Shown here: in pieces, positions 1 through 9,264 of the stretch
Layout: every line of letters begins with the position of its first letter
Position numbering within the stretch: the stretch's first letter is position 1
DNA from: Pseudolabrys taiwanensis
GTDB lineage: Bacteria > Pseudomonadota > Alphaproteobacteria > Rhizobiales > Xanthobacteraceae
Direction: 5' to 3'
NCBI RefSeq assembly: GCF_003367395.1
Contig: NZ_CP031417.1
Coordinates: forward strand, 3,968,001-4,032,000
DNA: 64,000 nt
Notes under the pieces: model-generated
What the model saw: the letters and a program-made list of their open reading frames with translations, nothing else
Databases searched by the model: none
Told to the model about the DNA's origin: nothing
Translations under genes and position numbers: made by a program

Positions 1-124
1 TCGAACGCAGCCGCATGACCTCTTCCGAGGTCAAGGTCATCGGTGCGTCTTCACGCAAGGCGGCCCACTGATCGCGCGAATACACGCGGTAGGGCGACAG
101 GATTTCCTCGGTCCGCTGCTCCAT
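1..124 (-). CDS. coaA: Pantothenate kinase type I, N-terminal fragment (runs off window)
   Basis: Only the first 41 codons are inside the window; the gene continues beyond base 1. The fragment starts at ATG (124-122) and includes SPYRVYSRDQWAALR followed by APMTLTSEEV. This matches the start of E. coli-type CoaA, which phosphorylates pantothenate in the first step of coenzyme A synthesis. It lies 14 bases downstream of hisE on the same strand, so it is probably the last gene of the his transcript. The catalytic P-loop is outside the window, so the call rests on the N-terminus alone. Confidence 0.8.
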   Translation of the reverse strand, partial: MEQRTEEILSPYRVYSRDQWAALREDAPMTLTSEEVMRLRS

Positions 125-138
125 CGAACCCGCTCGCC

Positions 139-456
139 TCACCCCTTGCGCGATGCTTTTTCAGCGTGACCCGATTGCGCGGTCCGCCGTTCCAGTTCGG
201 CTTCGACGTCCTTAAGCACCACGCCGCGCGCCTCCATCAGCACCATCAGGTGGTAGATAAGATCGGCCGCCTCGGAAACAAAGCGGCCCTTGTCCTCCTG
301 GACCGCCGCGATGGCGGTCTCGAAGGCCTCTTCACCCATCTTCTTGGCGCAGTGGGCGATGCCCTTGTCGATCAGACTGCGCGTGTAGGATTCCGCCGCG
401 GTGGTGTGGATTCGCTCGGAAATGCGTTTTTCGAGGTCGGCGAGGGTGAAGGTCAT
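139..456 (-). CDS. hisE: Phosphoribosyl-ATP pyrophosphatase HisE
   Basis: This 105-residue protein hydrolyses PR-ATP to PR-AMP in the second step of histidine synthesis. The all-alpha MazG-like fold shows in KMGEEAFETAIAA and the later EAADLIYHLMVLM, which carry the acidic Mg-binding residues. I chose the ATG at 456 (protein MTFTLADLEKRI) over an upstream TTG because the family begins close to this point. hisF lies upstream on the same strand, separated by a family-B repeat element. Confidence 0.92.
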   Translation of the reverse strand: MTFTLADLEKRISERIHTTAAESYTRSLIDKGIAHCAKKMGEEAFETAIAAVQEDKGRFVSEAADLIYHLMVLMEARGVVLKDVEAELERRTAQSGHAEKASRKG

Positions 457-529
457 GAGGGTCAGCCTTTTCGAGGCGTTTCTTAGCACTGATCCATTCA
501 AGCGTCATTCCGCGGCATTTGCTCGGCCT

Positions 530-626
530 CATGGTGAGGAGCCGCGCGCAGCGCGGCGTCTCGAACCATGGGCCGCCCCGTCCTTCGAGACGCCGGCTTC
601 GCCGGCTCCTCAGGACGAGGGCGGCT
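530..626. repeat. Family-B inverted-repeat element (copy B1)
   Basis: It lies between hisE and hisF. The left half reads ATGGTGAGGAGCCG...GGCGTCTCGAACCATG and the right half CCTTCGAGACGCCGG...CCGGCTCCTCAGGACGAG. The two halves are inverted copies with small internal hairpins (GCCGGCTTCGCCGGC on the right). Related copies are at 9265, 19650 and 55033. Confidence 0.75.
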
Positions 627-1402
627 CACGCATCCAGCCGCATCGGCAGGCCGGCTTTGTCCATGAATTCCTTGGCTTCGCGCACCGAGTGCTCGCCGAA
701 ATGGAAGATCGAGGCCGCAAGCACCGCGGTGGCATGGCCATCGCGAATACCTTCGACCATATGCTGCAGATTGCCGACGCCGCCCGAGGCGATGACCGGC
801 ACCGTCACGGCATCGGCGATGGCGCGCGTGAGCGCGATGTCGTAGCCGACGCGGGTGCCGTCGCGGTCCATCGACGTCAGCAGGATTTCGCCGGCGCCGA
901 GCGATACGACTTCCTTGGCGTATGCGATCGCGTCGAGCCCGGTGGGATTACGGCCGCCATGGGTGAAGATCTCCCAGCGATCCGTCTCGCCGGGCTTCGA
1001 CACTTTCTTAGCGTCGATCGCCACGACGATGCACTGGTCGCCGAACTTCTCCGCCGCTTCCTTGACGAAAGCGCGCCGGTTCACCGCCGCGGTGTTGATC
1101 GACACCTTGTCGGCGCCGCAGGTGAGCAGCTTGCGGATATCATCGACCGTGCGCACGCCGCCGCCGACGGTGAGCGGCATGAAGCAGGCTTCGGCGGTCC
1201 GCGTCACCACATCGAAAATGGTGTCGCGGTTCTCGTGGCTCGCGGTGATGTCGAGGAAGCACAGCTCGTCGGCGCCGGCGGCGTCATAGGCGATCGCCGC
1301 TTCGACCGGGTCGCCGGCATCGCGCAAATCGACGAACTTGACGCCCTTCACGACACGGCCGTCCTTGACGTCGAGACAGGGAATGACGCGAACTTTGAAC
1401 AT
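626..1402 (-). CDS. hisF: Imidazole glycerol phosphate synthase, cyclase subunit HisF
   Basis: This 258-residue (beta/alpha)8 barrel uses ammonia delivered by HisH to convert PRFAR to imidazole glycerol phosphate and AICAR. The catalytic aspartates are visible: D11 in [13 protein letters not shown] and D130 in VVAIDAK. The phosphate-binding loops GGGVRT and ASGGVGN are also present. Its ATG shares one base with the TAA of hisA, which indicates translational coupling in the order hisH-hisA-hisF. Confidence 0.97.
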   Translation of the reverse strand: MFKVRVIPCLDVKDGRVVKGVKFVDLRDAGDPVEAAIAYDAAGADELCFLDITASHENRDTIFDVVTRTAEACFMPLTVGGGVRTVDDIRKLLTCGADKVSINTAAVNRRAFVKEAAEKFGDQCIVVAIDAKKVSKPGETDRWEIFTHGGRNPTGLDAIAYAKEVVSLGAGEILLTSMDRDGTRVGYDIALTRAIADAVTVPVIASGGVGNLQHMVEGIRDGHATAVLAASIFHFGEHSVREAKEFMDKAGLPMRLDA

Positions 1403-2142
1403 TAGGCCGCCTTGCGCGCATTGCGGATGAGCGTGAGCGCTTCCGCGGCATCGAGCCGGCCGTCGTAGAGCGCGCGGCCGGCGATGGCGCCTTCGAGCTT
1501 CTTCGCGCGCGGCTCGAGCATCGCCTTGATGTCGTCGATCGAGGCCAGCCCACCGGATGCGACCACCGGAATCGAGATCGCTTCGGCCAGCGCGATGGTG
1601 GCGTCGAGATTGAGCCCTTGGAGCATGCCGTCGCGGGCGATGTCGGTGTAGACGATCGCGGCAACGCCCGCGTCTTCAAAGCGCCGCGCAATGTCGAGCA
1701 CCGACAGTTCGGACGCCTCTGCCCAGCCTTGCACCGCCACCTTGCCGTCGCGGGCGTCGAGCCCGACAGCGACGCGGCCCGGAAATTCCTTCGCCGCCTG
1801 TTTGACGAACGCCGGATCGCGCACCGCCGCGGTGCCAATGATCACGCGCGTGACGCCTTTGCCGAGCCAGCCTTCGACCGTCGCCATGTCGCGCACGCCG
1901 CCGCCGAGCTGCACCGGAATGCCGATGGTCTCGAGGATGCGATCGACCGCGCCGGCGTTCACCGGCTTGCCGGCGAAGGCGCCATCAAGATCGACGATGT
2001 GCAAATATTCGAAGCCCTGCTGTTCGAAGGCGCGGGCCTGCGCGGCGGGATCGCGATGAAACACCGTCGCGCGCGCCATGTCGCCTTGCTGCAAACGCAC
2101 GGCGAGGCCTTCTTTGAGGTCGATAGCGGGAAAGAGAATCAT
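1402..2142 (-). CDS. hisA: ProFAR isomerase HisA
   Basis: This 246-residue barrel isomerises ProFAR to PRFAR, the substrate of HisF-HisH. D8 in FPAIDLKEG and D129 in VGLDARDG are the conserved catalytic aspartates, and the QLGGGVRD and VASGGLAS phosphate loops are intact. The reading frame is open far upstream, but the start is the ATG at 2142, which overlaps the hisH stop (ATGA, 4 bases) and gives the normal length. Confidence 0.96.
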   Translation of the reverse strand: MILFPAIDLKEGLAVRLQQGDMARATVFHRDPAAQARAFEQQGFEYLHIVDLDGAFAGKPVNAGAVDRILETIGIPVQLGGGVRDMATVEGWLGKGVTRVIIGTAAVRDPAFVKQAAKEFPGRVAVGLDARDGKVAVQGWAEASELSVLDIARRFEDAGVAAIVYTDIARDGMLQGLNLDATIALAEAISIPVVASGGLASIDDIKAMLEPRAKKLEGAIAGRALYDGRLDAAEALTLIRNARKAA

Positions 2143-2789
2143 GGCATCCACTTCAAGAAATTCGCGATCAGCCGCAAGCCGAGCTTCTGACTCTTCTCGG
2201 GATGGAATTGCGTGCCGACCATGTTGTCGCGGCCAACGATGGCGGTGAGCGGGCCGCCGTAATCGGCCTGCGCCACCAGGTCGTCGCGCTTGGCTGCGTT
2301 CAGTTGATAGGAGTGCACGAAGTAGGCGTGCAGCCCGTCGGGCCCGAGCGGAATGTCGTCGAGCAGCGGATGGGCTTTCAGCATGTTGAGCGTATTCCAG
2401 CCCATATGCGGAATCTTGAGGCTCGCATCGCTCGGCGCGATGCGATCGACCTCGCCGGCAATCCAACCGAGACCCGGCGTCACCTGATATTCGCGTCCGC
2501 GCTCGGCCATGAGCTGCATGCCGACGCAGATGCCGAAGAACGGCCGTCCGCGCTGCAGCACGGTTTCGTTGAGCGCTTCGACCATGCCCGGAATGGCATC
2601 GAGCCCGCTGCGGCAGTCGGCGAAAGCACCGACGCCGGGCAGCACGATACGGTCGGCCCTCGCCACGATGGCCGGATCGCTGGTCACCGCGATCGGCTGC
2701 GTGTGGCCGCTGTCACGGGCGGCACGCTCGAAGGCCTTGGCGGCCGAGTGCAGATTGCCCGACCCGTAATCGACGATAGCGACAGTCAT
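2139..2789 (-). CDS. hisH: Imidazole glycerol phosphate synthase, glutaminase subunit HisH
   Basis: This 216-residue class I glutamine amidotransferase supplies ammonia to HisF. The nucleophilic Cys is in [10 protein letters not shown] and the His-Glu pair in [10 protein letters not shown]. The N-terminal [13 protein letters not shown] is typical. Its start overlaps the end of the DUF2628 gene by four bases and its end overlaps hisA, so the genes form a tight operon. Confidence 0.97.
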   Translation of the reverse strand: MTVAIVDYGSGNLHSAAKAFERAARDSGHTQPIAVTSDPAIVARADRIVLPGVGAFADCRSGLDAIPGMVEALNETVLQRGRPFFGICVGMQLMAERGREYQVTPGLGWIAGEVDRIAPSDASLKIPHMGWNTLNMLKAHPLLDDIPLGPDGLHAYFVHSYQLNAAKRDDLVAQADYGGPLTAIVGRDNMVGTQFHPEKSQKLGLRLIANFLKWMP

Positions 2790-3292
2790 CGCGGCCGCTC
2801 CGGCTCGGGAAACAAACCGATCACGTCATGGCCGCCCGGCGGCTCATGGCGCACCGTCGACGTGTAAGTCGGTTCCGGCGATACCGGCGCCGGCGGCGCG
2901 TCGTTCGGGCGCTTGGCCCACTCGGCGTAGAAGCGCCGCTCGGCCATTTCCTCGTCGTCGCCGACCACGAAGCCGAGTTGCCGCCAGCCGCGCCGCGACA
3001 AGGTCCAGCGCCGGATGCTCGATGCCTCGAAACCCATCGCAAGCGCGATCAACACGCCGACGAGCAACTGCACGCTCGGAGAAATGCGCAAGGAGGCAAG
3101 CCCGAAGCCGAGCGCAGCGTAGAGCACGACATAGATGACGAGCGCCAGCCACAGCCGGTGCACCAGCAGCCACAGCGGCGTCAGCAAAAACGCCCAGAAA
3201 TGGAAGCCGTCGCGCACGAAGCGAAAGCGCTCGGGAGCGCTCGTCGTGTCACCGCTTTTCGGCGGCGGGGCGTGCACGGTGTATGTGGGCAT
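2786..3292 (-). CDS. DUF2628 family membrane protein in the his operon
   Basis: This 168-residue protein matches the DUF2628 pattern: an [21 protein letters not shown] segment, then two more hydrophobic helices at about residues 50-90, and a soluble charged tail rich in Pro. The ATG at 3292 ([11 protein letters not shown]) is chosen over an upstream in-frame start that would be translated from repeat A1. It overlaps hisH by four bases. Its function is not known; the overlap suggests co-expression with histidine synthesis rather than a catalytic role in it. Confidence 0.85.
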   Translation of the reverse strand: MPTYTVHAPPPKSGDTTSAPERFRFVRDGFHFWAFLLTPLWLLVHRLWLALVIYVVLYAALGFGLASLRISPSVQLLVGVLIALAMGFEASSIRRWTLSRRGWRQLGFVVGDDEEMAERRFYAEWAKRPNDAPPAPVSPEPTYTSTVRHEPPGGHDVIGLFPEPERPR

Positions 3293-3307
3293 TGCTACTC
3301 TCTTTAC

Positions 3308-3459
3308 GCTCCCCTTGTGGGGAGGGTCGCTTGCCGAATGACAGCGGGGCAAGCGGGGTGGGATCGGCCTTATGAAGGGTCACTCATCCAATAACGCAAC
3401 CACCCCCGCCCGCTCGCGACCTGCGGTCGCTCGCCGCCCTCCCCACAAGGGGGAGAGCG
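3308..3459. repeat. Family-A inverted-repeat element without a gene (copy A1)
   Basis: Two arms face each other: CCCCTTGTGGGGAGGG...GGGGTGGG (from about 3311) and ACCCCCGCCC...CCCTCCCCACAAGGGG (to about 3452). About 40 bases of unrelated sequence lie between them. The overall plan matches the arms around the DUF559 gene at 22894, so it looks like a short, gene-less version of that element. It lies between hisB and the DUF2628 gene. Confidence 0.75.
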
Positions 3460-3465
3460 AAACAC

Positions 3466-4059
3466 TTACCCGCCCAGCGAACCCTTGGTGGACGGCACCT
3501 CGTCCTTGGCGCGGGGATCGATCGCCACGGCTGCGCGCAGGGCCCGCGCCAGCCCCTTGAAGCACGACTCCGCAATATGGTGATCGTTGGCGCCATACAA
3601 AGTCTCGACGTGCAGCGTGATACCGGCATTCATCGCGAAAGCCTGGAACCACTCGCGCACCAGCTCGGTGTCGAAGTTGCCGACCTTCTCCCGGCCGAAC
3701 GTCGCCTTGAACACCAGAAACGGCCGGCCCGAAATATCGAGCGCCACCCGGCTGAGCGTCTCGTCCATCGGCAGATGCACGTCGGCGTAGCGAGTAATGC
3801 CTTTCATGTCGCCGAGCGCCTGCTTCACCGCCTGGCCGAGCGCGATGCCGACGTCCTCGGTGGTGTGGTGCTGGTCGATGTGCAGGTCGCCCACCGCCTT
3901 GATGGTCATGTCGATGCGCGAATGACGCGCCAGCAGATCGAGCATGTGATCGAGAAACCCGATGCCGGTCGCGATCTGCGAACAGCCGGTTCCATCGAGG
4001 TCGATCGCGACGTCGATGTCAGTTTCCTTGGTCTTCCGTTTCACGGCGCCTTTGCGCAT
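3466..4059 (-). CDS. hisB: Imidazoleglycerol-phosphate dehydratase HisB
   Basis: This 197-residue monofunctional dehydratase removes water from imidazole glycerol phosphate. The Mn-binding repeats are present: [16 protein letters not shown] and [17 protein letters not shown], plus [13 protein letters not shown]. There is no phosphatase domain, so histidinol-phosphatase must be encoded elsewhere. It is the first his gene of this transcript; the divergent gap to 4263 would hold the promoter. Confidence 0.97.
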   Translation of the reverse strand: MRKGAVKRKTKETDIDVAIDLDGTGCSQIATGIGFLDHMLDLLARHSRIDMTIKAVGDLHIDQHHTTEDVGIALGQAVKQALGDMKGITRYADVHLPMDETLSRVALDISGRPFLVFKATFGREKVGNFDTELVREWFQAFAMNAGITLHVETLYGANDHHIAESCFKGLARALRAAVAIDPRAKDEVPSTKGSLGG

Positions 4060-4262
4060 AGCCAGTCCCTTGGCAAAGCCCTGAAATCCTTCGAGTCCGG
4101 CGCCTTTTATCAGGGGCTACCGGCGTTGGCCACACAAGCCGGCGGTCGCCCTTAACCGTCCGCCAAGGCGCCGACGGGAGGAACGTAATACCACATCCCT
4201 GGGTTGACTTATCTGTCGGCTACCATCTCTATTTGCTCCGGGGAAATGCCGGGGTGGGATGC

Positions 4263-4685
4263 ATGGCCGCGAGCGAACCGACCGTCGCACATCGCAAAGT
4301 GACCGCGAGTTCGGACCGCTCTTTCGGCCTCGTCTTCGCAGGGTTTTTCGGCGTGGTGGCCCTGCTGCCGCTCATCCGCGGCGGCCCGCCGCGCCTCTGG
4401 GCGCTCGCCATCGCCGCCGCTTTCGCCGCTGTGGCGATGCTGGCGCCACGCTGGCTGCAGCCGCTGAACCGGATCTGGTTCAAGCTCGGCCTGCTGCTGC
4501 ACCACATCGTCAATCCGCTGATCATGGCGCTGATGTTCTACGGCGCCATTCTGCCGATGGCCTTGTTGCTGCGCGCGCTGGGCAAGGACCTGCTGCGCCT
4601 CAAGCGCGACCCCGACGCGGCCTCCTACTGGATCGTCCGGGACCCGCCGGGCCCGGCGCCGCAATCGATGAACAAGCAGTTTTAG
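4263..4685 (+). CDS. SxtJ-like small membrane protein
   Basis: This 140-residue protein has three or four hydrophobic helices (about residues 21-38, 44-60, 75-105) and a short conserved tail. Length, the motif WLQPLNRIWFKLGLLLHHIVN and position beside a carbamoyltransferase match the SxtJ family. The ATG at 4263 follows GGGGTGGGA and is preferred over an upstream TTG. SxtJ proteins have no established function. The downstream genes at 4695, 4858 and 6703 complete a cassette related to sxtI-J-K-L. Confidence 0.8.
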   Translation: MAASEPTVAHRKVTASSDRSFGLVFAGFFGVVALLPLIRGGPPRLWALAIAAAFAAVAMLAPRWLQPLNRIWFKLGLLLHHIVNPLIMALMFYGAILPMALLLRALGKDLLRLKRDPDAASYWIVRDPPGPAPQSMNKQF

Positions 4686-4694
4686 AGGGTGGCA

Positions 4695-4844
4695 ATGTCG
4701 TTCGTGGCGGAGCTCTGGGACTTCATCCGCAGCCGCAAGAAATTCTGGCTCATGCCGATCATCGTCATGATGGTGGCATTCGGCGGCCTCATCGTGCTGA
4801 CGAAAGGCTCCGCCGTCGCGCCTTTCATCTATACGCTGTTCTGA
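4695..4844 (+). CDS. DUF5989 (SxtK-like) 49-residue membrane protein
   Basis: The ATG at 4695 follows GAGGGTGGCA. The protein begins MSFVAELWDFIRSRKKFWL, has one transmembrane helix (about residues 18-37) and ends GSAVAPFIYTLF. This start and ending are characteristic of DUF5989 proteins, which accompany SxtJ and carbamoyltransferases. It lies 9 bases after the SxtJ-like gene and 13 before the carbamoyltransferase. Function unknown; a membrane-anchoring or partner role is an inference from context. Confidence 0.85.
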   Translation: MSFVAELWDFIRSRKKFWLMPIIVMMVAFGGLIVLTKGSAVAPFIYTLF

Positions 4845-4857
4845 GCGCGGCGCCGGC

Positions 4858-6693
4858 ATGAATGTGCTCGGCATTTCCGCGTTCTACCATGACAGCGCCG
4901 CCGCGCTGGTGCACGACGGCGTCATCGTCAACGCCGCGCAGGAAGAGCGCTTCACACGCAAGAAGCACGATCCCGGCTTTCCGGCACAAGCCATCCGCTG
5001 GTGCCTCGCCGATGCCGGATTGCAGCCGCGCGATATCGATCGCATCGCGTTTTACGACAAGCCGTTCCTGAAGTTCGAACGCCTGCTCGAGACTTATCTC
5101 GCTTTCGCGCCGCGCGGCTTCCGCTCGTTCAGAACGGCGATGCCGGTCTGGCTGAGCGAGAAGCTGTTTCAGAAGGACATGCTGCTGAAGGAGCTGCGCG
5201 CCATCGATCCAGCGCTCGGCGAAGCCGAAAGGCTGCTGTTCGCCGAACACCACTTCAGTCACGCCGCTTCGGCCTTCTATCCGTCGCCGTTCGAACAGGC
5301 CGCCGTGCTCACGATGGACGGCGTCGGCGAATGGGCGACGACGTCGGCGGGCCTGGGCCACGGCAGCGGCCTCACGATCACGAAGGAAATCCACTTTCCG
5401 CATTCGCTTGGTCTGCTGTATTCCGCCTTCACCTACTACACCGGCTTCAAGGTCAATTCCGGCGAGTACAAGGTGATGGGCCTCGCGCCCTACGGCGAAC
5501 CGAAATACGCGCGGACGATCTTCGACAATCTCATCGACCTCAAAGCCGACGGCTCGTTCCGGCTCAATCTCGATTACTTCGATTATTGCACCGGGCTGAC
5601 CATGACCAACCCGCGTTTCGATGCGCTGTTCGGCGCCCCGCCGCGCCGGCCGGAAGTGTGGCTCACGCAACGCGAGATGGATCTCGCCGCATCGATCCAG
5701 GCCGTCACCGAGGAGGTCGTGCTGCGGCTGGCACGCGGCCTCGTCGCCGAGACCGGAATGCGCCACCTGTGTCTTGCAGGCGGGGTCGCGCTCAACTGCG
5801 TCGCCAACGGCAAAGTGCTACGCGACGGCATCGTCGACGACATCTGGATTCAGCCAGCGGCGGGCGATGCCGGCGGCGCCATAGGCGCGGCCTTGGCTGC
5901 CTGTCATCAGCACGAGAAGTTGCCGCGCGTATCGACCAATGGACCCGACGGCATGCGCGGTGCCTATCTCGGCCCCGCCTTCGCGCAGGCCGAGGTCGAA
6001 AGACGGCTCACCGATGCCGGCGCCCGCTTCAGCATCGCAAGCGATGACGCGCTGATCGACAGCACCGCGCGCGCGCTCAGCGACGGCCAGGCCGTAGGCT
6101 GGTTCCAGGGCCGCATGGAGTTCGGTCCGCGCGCACTCGGCGCCCGTTCCATCCTCGCCGATCCCCGGGCACCGGCGATGCAAAAGACGCTGAATCTCAA
6201 GGTGAAATATCGCGAGAGCTTCCGGCCGTTCGCGCCGGCGGTGCTGCGCGAGGATGTCGCCGACTGGTTCGACCTCGATAAAGACTCGCCCTACATGCTG
6301 CTGGTCGCGCCGGTGGCCGAACCGCACCGGCGGGGCATGAGCGCGGCGGAAGAGGCCTTGTTCGGCATCGATAAGCTCAACGTGCCGCGGTCCGATATCC
6401 CAGCCGTGACGCATGTCGATTATTCGGCGCGCATTCAGACGGTTCACGCCGCGACCAATCCGCGCTTCCACGCGCTGATCGATCGCTTCAAGGCGCTCAC
6501 CGGCTGCCCGATCTTGGTGAACACCAGCTTCAACGTCCGCGGCGAGCCGATCGTTGGTACGCCGGAAGACGCCTTCCGTTGCTTCATGGGCACCGATCTT
6601 GACCTGCTCGCCATTGGCAATTGCCTGCTGCGCAAGAGCGATCAGGACGCGGCTCTGAAGCAGGATTACCGCGACGCTTTCGAACTCGATTGA
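4858..6693 (+). CDS. NodU/CmcH-family O-carbamoyltransferase
   Basis: This 611-residue enzyme is predicted to transfer a carbamoyl group from carbamoyl phosphate, via an adenylate, to a hydroxyl on a sugar or other small molecule. The N-terminal Kae1-like domain has NVLGISAFYHDSAAAL, the metal-binding EHHFSHAASAF (about residues 129-139) and CLAGGVALNCVANGK. The C-terminal domain has MEFGPRALGARSIL and NTSFNVRGEPIV. Length matches NodU, TobZ and SxtI. The acceptor cannot be told from sequence; no glycan or toxin biosynthesis genes are adjacent. Confidence 0.93.
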   Translation: MNVLGISAFYHDSAAALVHDGVIVNAAQEERFTRKKHDPGFPAQAIRWCLADAGLQPRDIDRIAFYDKPFLKFERLLETYLAFAPRGFRSFRTAMPVWLSEKLFQKDMLLKELRAIDPALGEAERLLFAEHHFSHAASAFYPSPFEQAAVLTMDGVGEWATTSAGLGHGSGLTITKEIHFPHSLGLLYSAFTYYTGFKVNSGEYKVMGLAPYGEPKYARTIFDNLIDLKADGSFRLNLDYFDYCTGLTMTNPRFDALFGAPPRRPEVWLTQREMDLAASIQAVTEEVVLRLARGLVAETGMRHLCLAGGVALNCVANGKVLRDGIVDDIWIQPAAGDAGGAIGAALAACHQHEKLPRVSTNGPDGMRGAYLGPAFAQAEVERRLTDAGARFSIASDDALIDSTARALSDGQAVGWFQGRMEFGPRALGARSILADPRAPAMQKTLNLKVKYRESFRPFAPAVLREDVADWFDLDKDSPYMLLVAPVAEPHRRGMSAAEEALFGIDKLNVPRSDIPAVTHVDYSARIQTVHAATNPRFHALIDRFKALTGCPILVNTSFNVRGEPIVGTPEDAFRCFMGTDLDLLAIGNCLLRKSDQDAALKQDYRDAFELD

Positions 6694-6702
6694 GGACGGC
6701 CG

Positions 6703-7935
6703 ATGACACGTCCGGGCAGGCTGATCGAGTACGGCGTGGCGGCCGTGTTCGTCTGCGCTGCCCTCGCCGTCAGCCCGCAAGGCATCGCGCTGGCGACCGG
6801 CCGCGCCGACCTGTCGTTCCGCGTCACCGTCATCAGCCTGGCCTTCGTCGTGTTCCTGCTGATCATCGCGTTCGCCGCCGCGACGCAAGGGCGGCTGCGC
6901 CGCGCAACGTTCTATGCGGCGGCGCTAGCCTTTCCGTTTGTCCTCTTGGCCGGGCTCGAGGCCGGCGCGGTCGCGGTGCGGCTCGCCGATGTGGTGGCGC
7001 CGCTCGAAGATACGTCGACGCTGGCGAACCAAAAGCCGTGGCCTAAGCATCTGCTCAGCGAGACCAGCTACTACACAACGCCGGAGGGCCTCGTCCTCTA
7101 TCACCCGTGGCGCAACGGCGACATCAGCTTCAACGCGCTCGGCCTGCGCACCGCGATGCCCTCACCCAAACAACCCGGCGAATGGCGCGTGGCCGTCAGC
7201 GGCGGTTCGGCGGCCTGGGGCTGGCGCGTGATCGACGCCGACACCATTGCGGTCGTTTTACAGGGCCTTCTGCGCCGCGGCGGCCACGGCAACGTCACCG
7301 TGTACAATTTCGGCATCGGCGGCGCGACGCTGAAACGCGAACTCGCGTTGCTGCAGCATTTCCGCGCGCTCTACGAGATCGACCAGGTGCTGTTCTACAC
7401 CGGCGCCAACGACGTGTTCTCGGCCTATATGAGCGCGACCAACAGCCGCTATGGCCCCTGGGTCGGCACCACGGTCTCGTTCGAACTGATGAAGACGCTG
7501 GTGCGGCTGCAGGCGGTCGCGACAGCCCCCGCGCCGGCAACGCTGCAATGGCTTGACGACGCCGTTCTGCCCGCAGCGATCAAAGAGAACACGTTACGCG
7601 CCGGCATCGCGGCGACGGACGCCTATTGCCGCGAAGCCAAGCTCGTCTGCGACTTCGCGCTGCAGCCGATGATGTTCGACCGCCCGGTGCATCCAGGCGC
7701 TGAGGCACGCATGGCCGCGACGCTCGCGCGCATCTATCCGCGGATGGATGTCCTGGCGCGGCAAATGTATCGCGACGCCGTCGCGTCCGGTCCGCCCGGA
7801 CGCGTGTTCGATCTGTCGGACACCTTCCAGCAGGCCGCCCAGCCACTGTTTCTCGACACCGTACATCTCAACGAAGCCGGCAATCGCATCGTCGCTGAGC
7901 GCATCGCGCCGATCGTCACGGCACACGTGCCGTAA
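6703..7935 (+). CDS. SGNH/GDSL-family hydrolase with N-terminal membrane region (SxtL-like position)
   Basis: This 410-residue protein has three hydrophobic helices in the first 90 residues and then an SGNH domain outside the membrane. The nucleophile is in VSGGSAAWGW (about residue 168), the oxyanion Asn in YTGANDVFSAY (about 234), and the catalytic Asp/His in DTVHLNEAGNRIV (about 385). It starts 9 bases after the carbamoyltransferase, so it is in the same operon. It may add or remove an acyl group on the molecule that is carbamoylated. The same order occurs in sxtI-L. Confidence 0.82.
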   Translation: MTRPGRLIEYGVAAVFVCAALAVSPQGIALATGRADLSFRVTVISLAFVVFLLIIAFAAATQGRLRRATFYAAALAFPFVLLAGLEAGAVAVRLADVVAPLEDTSTLANQKPWPKHLLSETSYYTTPEGLVLYHPWRNGDISFNALGLRTAMPSPKQPGEWRVAVSGGSAAWGWRVIDADTIAVVLQGLLRRGGHGNVTVYNFGIGGATLKRELALLQHFRALYEIDQVLFYTGANDVFSAYMSATNSRYGPWVGTTVSFELMKTLVRLQAVATAPAPATLQWLDDAVLPAAIKENTLRAGIAATDAYCREAKLVCDFALQPMMFDRPVHPGAEARMAATLARIYPRMDVLARQMYRDAVASGPPGRVFDLSDTFQQAAQPLFLDTVHLNEAGNRIVAERIAPIVTAHVP

Positions 7936-7938
7936 CCG

Positions 7939-8334
7939 TCAGGAACGAACGCCAAGCACCGTCAGCGAGCGCCATCCGCCGCCCGGCGTCTGCCATTCGA
8001 TCGACTGACCGACCGACAAGCCGATCAACGCGGCGCCGACCGGCGACAACACCGACAGCTTGCCTTCCGCGAGATCGGCGTCCTCCGGATAGACCAGCGT
8101 AACGGTGCGCGTCTGATCGGTCGTGTCATCCTTGAACTCGACCTGCGAGCCCATGGTGACGACGCCATGCAACAGGAAACCGGACGGCACGATCGTCGCG
8201 CGTGCGACCTCGCGCGCGAGGAATTCCGCCGTGCGCGGAAACGTCGCGGTCGCCGCGCTCGCGAGACGGTCGAGACGTTCGCAATCGATGCCGCTCAATG
8301 TGATCGGCGGTAATTCCTTCCGTGTGAGTGTCAT
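7939..8334 (-). CDS. rnk: Rnk-type regulator with GreA/GreB C-terminal domain
   Basis: This 131-residue protein has a short N-terminal helical part and a GreA/B C-terminal FKBP-like domain: MGSQVEFKDDTT, LVYPEDADLAEGKLSVLSPVGAALIGLSVGQSI and the final WQTPGGGWRSLTVL. These features match Rnk (nucleoside diphosphate kinase regulator), which binds RNA polymerase but lacks the long coiled coil of GreA. It converges with the SGNH hydrolase gene, 3 bases apart. Confidence 0.88.
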   Translation of the reverse strand: MTLTRKELPPITLSGIDCERLDRLASAATATFPRTAEFLAREVARATIVPSGFLLHGVVTMGSQVEFKDDTTDQTRTVTLVYPEDADLAEGKLSVLSPVGAALIGLSVGQSIEWQTPGGGWRSLTVLGVRS

Positions 8335-8699
8335 GATTTGTCTGCCTTTCTTTGTACGTGTTGTGCGAGGAGCGCGACGGACGCGCCGATGAACTTTTGT
8401 GATGGACGCGGTTCCCCCCGGCTCGCATGGGCTTCGCGAGCGTCCGTGACGACGGAATGTGGGAAGACGTCAGAAGAACCCGGGACGACAGAAGTCGCCC
8501 GGGCTACCTGCCTGCTTGCAGGAGACCCGCGCGGGAAAAACGCCGTGCTGCGTAACGCGCCTGGGTAATCATGCCGCAAATCTAGACACGCAATCCGCCT
8601 TGTCAATGGAGCGGGTCCGGCGCGTCTGCGGACCGAAACCGGCCGTTTGCATACCCGATCGGGGACGCTTACATGTCCGGAACGCAGAAGGTCCTCTCA
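8335..8699. other. Intergenic region upstream of hslV
   Basis: These 365 bases hold no convincing gene. A hairpin with a bulge spans about 8479-8503 (CCCGGG arms with CGAC/GTCG inside). Promoters for hslVU and for the divergent rnk gene should lie here, but I see no clear heat-shock (sigma-32) promoter. Confidence 0.5.
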
Positions 8700-9251
8700 A
8701 TGGCATCCAACGAAATTCCCACCTGGCACGGCACCACCATCCTCACCGTCCGCAAAGGCGGCAAGGTCGTGATCGGCGGCGATGGCCAGGTTTCGATCGG
8801 CCAGACCATCATCAAGTCCAACGCCAAGAAGGTACGCAAACTCGGCAAGGGCGACGTGATCGGCGGTTTCGCCGGCGCCACAGCCGATGCCTTCACCTTG
8901 TTCGAGCGCCTGGAAGCGAAGCTCGAGCAATATCCCGGCCAGCTCACGCGCGCTGCCGTCGAGCTCGCCAAGGATTGGCGCACCGACCGCTATCTGCGCC
9001 GGCTGGAGGCCATGATGATCGTCGCGGACGCGAACGTGTCGTTGGTGCTCACCGGCACCGGCGACGTGCTCGAGCCGGAGCAGAATGTGATGGGCATCGG
9101 CTCCGGCGGCAATTACGCGCTCGCCGCCGCGCGCGCTCTGCTCGACAGCGAGCACGATGCCGAAACCATCGTGCGCCGCTCGCTCGATATCGCGGCCGAC
9201 ATCTGCGTCTACACCAACCGCAGCGTCACGATTGAAAGTTTGAAAGGTTAG
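8700..9251 (+). CDS. hslV: ATP-dependent protease subunit HslV
   Basis: This is the peptidase ring of the HslUV proteasome-like protease. The N-terminus [17 protein letters not shown] carries the conserved GTT; the Thr at residue 12 becomes the catalytic N-terminal Thr after processing. Also present are [30 protein letters not shown] and [16 protein letters not shown]. The ATG at 8700 has AGAAGG eight bases upstream; another in-frame ATG at 8673 with GGGGA upstream would add nine residues. hslU follows after a family-B repeat. Confidence 0.95.
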   Translation: MASNEIPTWHGTTILTVRKGGKVVIGGDGQVSIGQTIIKSNAKKVRKLGKGDVIGGFAGATADAFTLFERLEAKLEQYPGQLTRAAVELAKDWRTDRYLRRLEAMMIVADANVSLVLTGTGDVLEPEQNVMGIGSGGNYALAAARALLDSEHDAETIVRRSLDIAADICVYTNRSVTIESLKG

Positions 9252-9264
9252 TACCACCGCCGCC

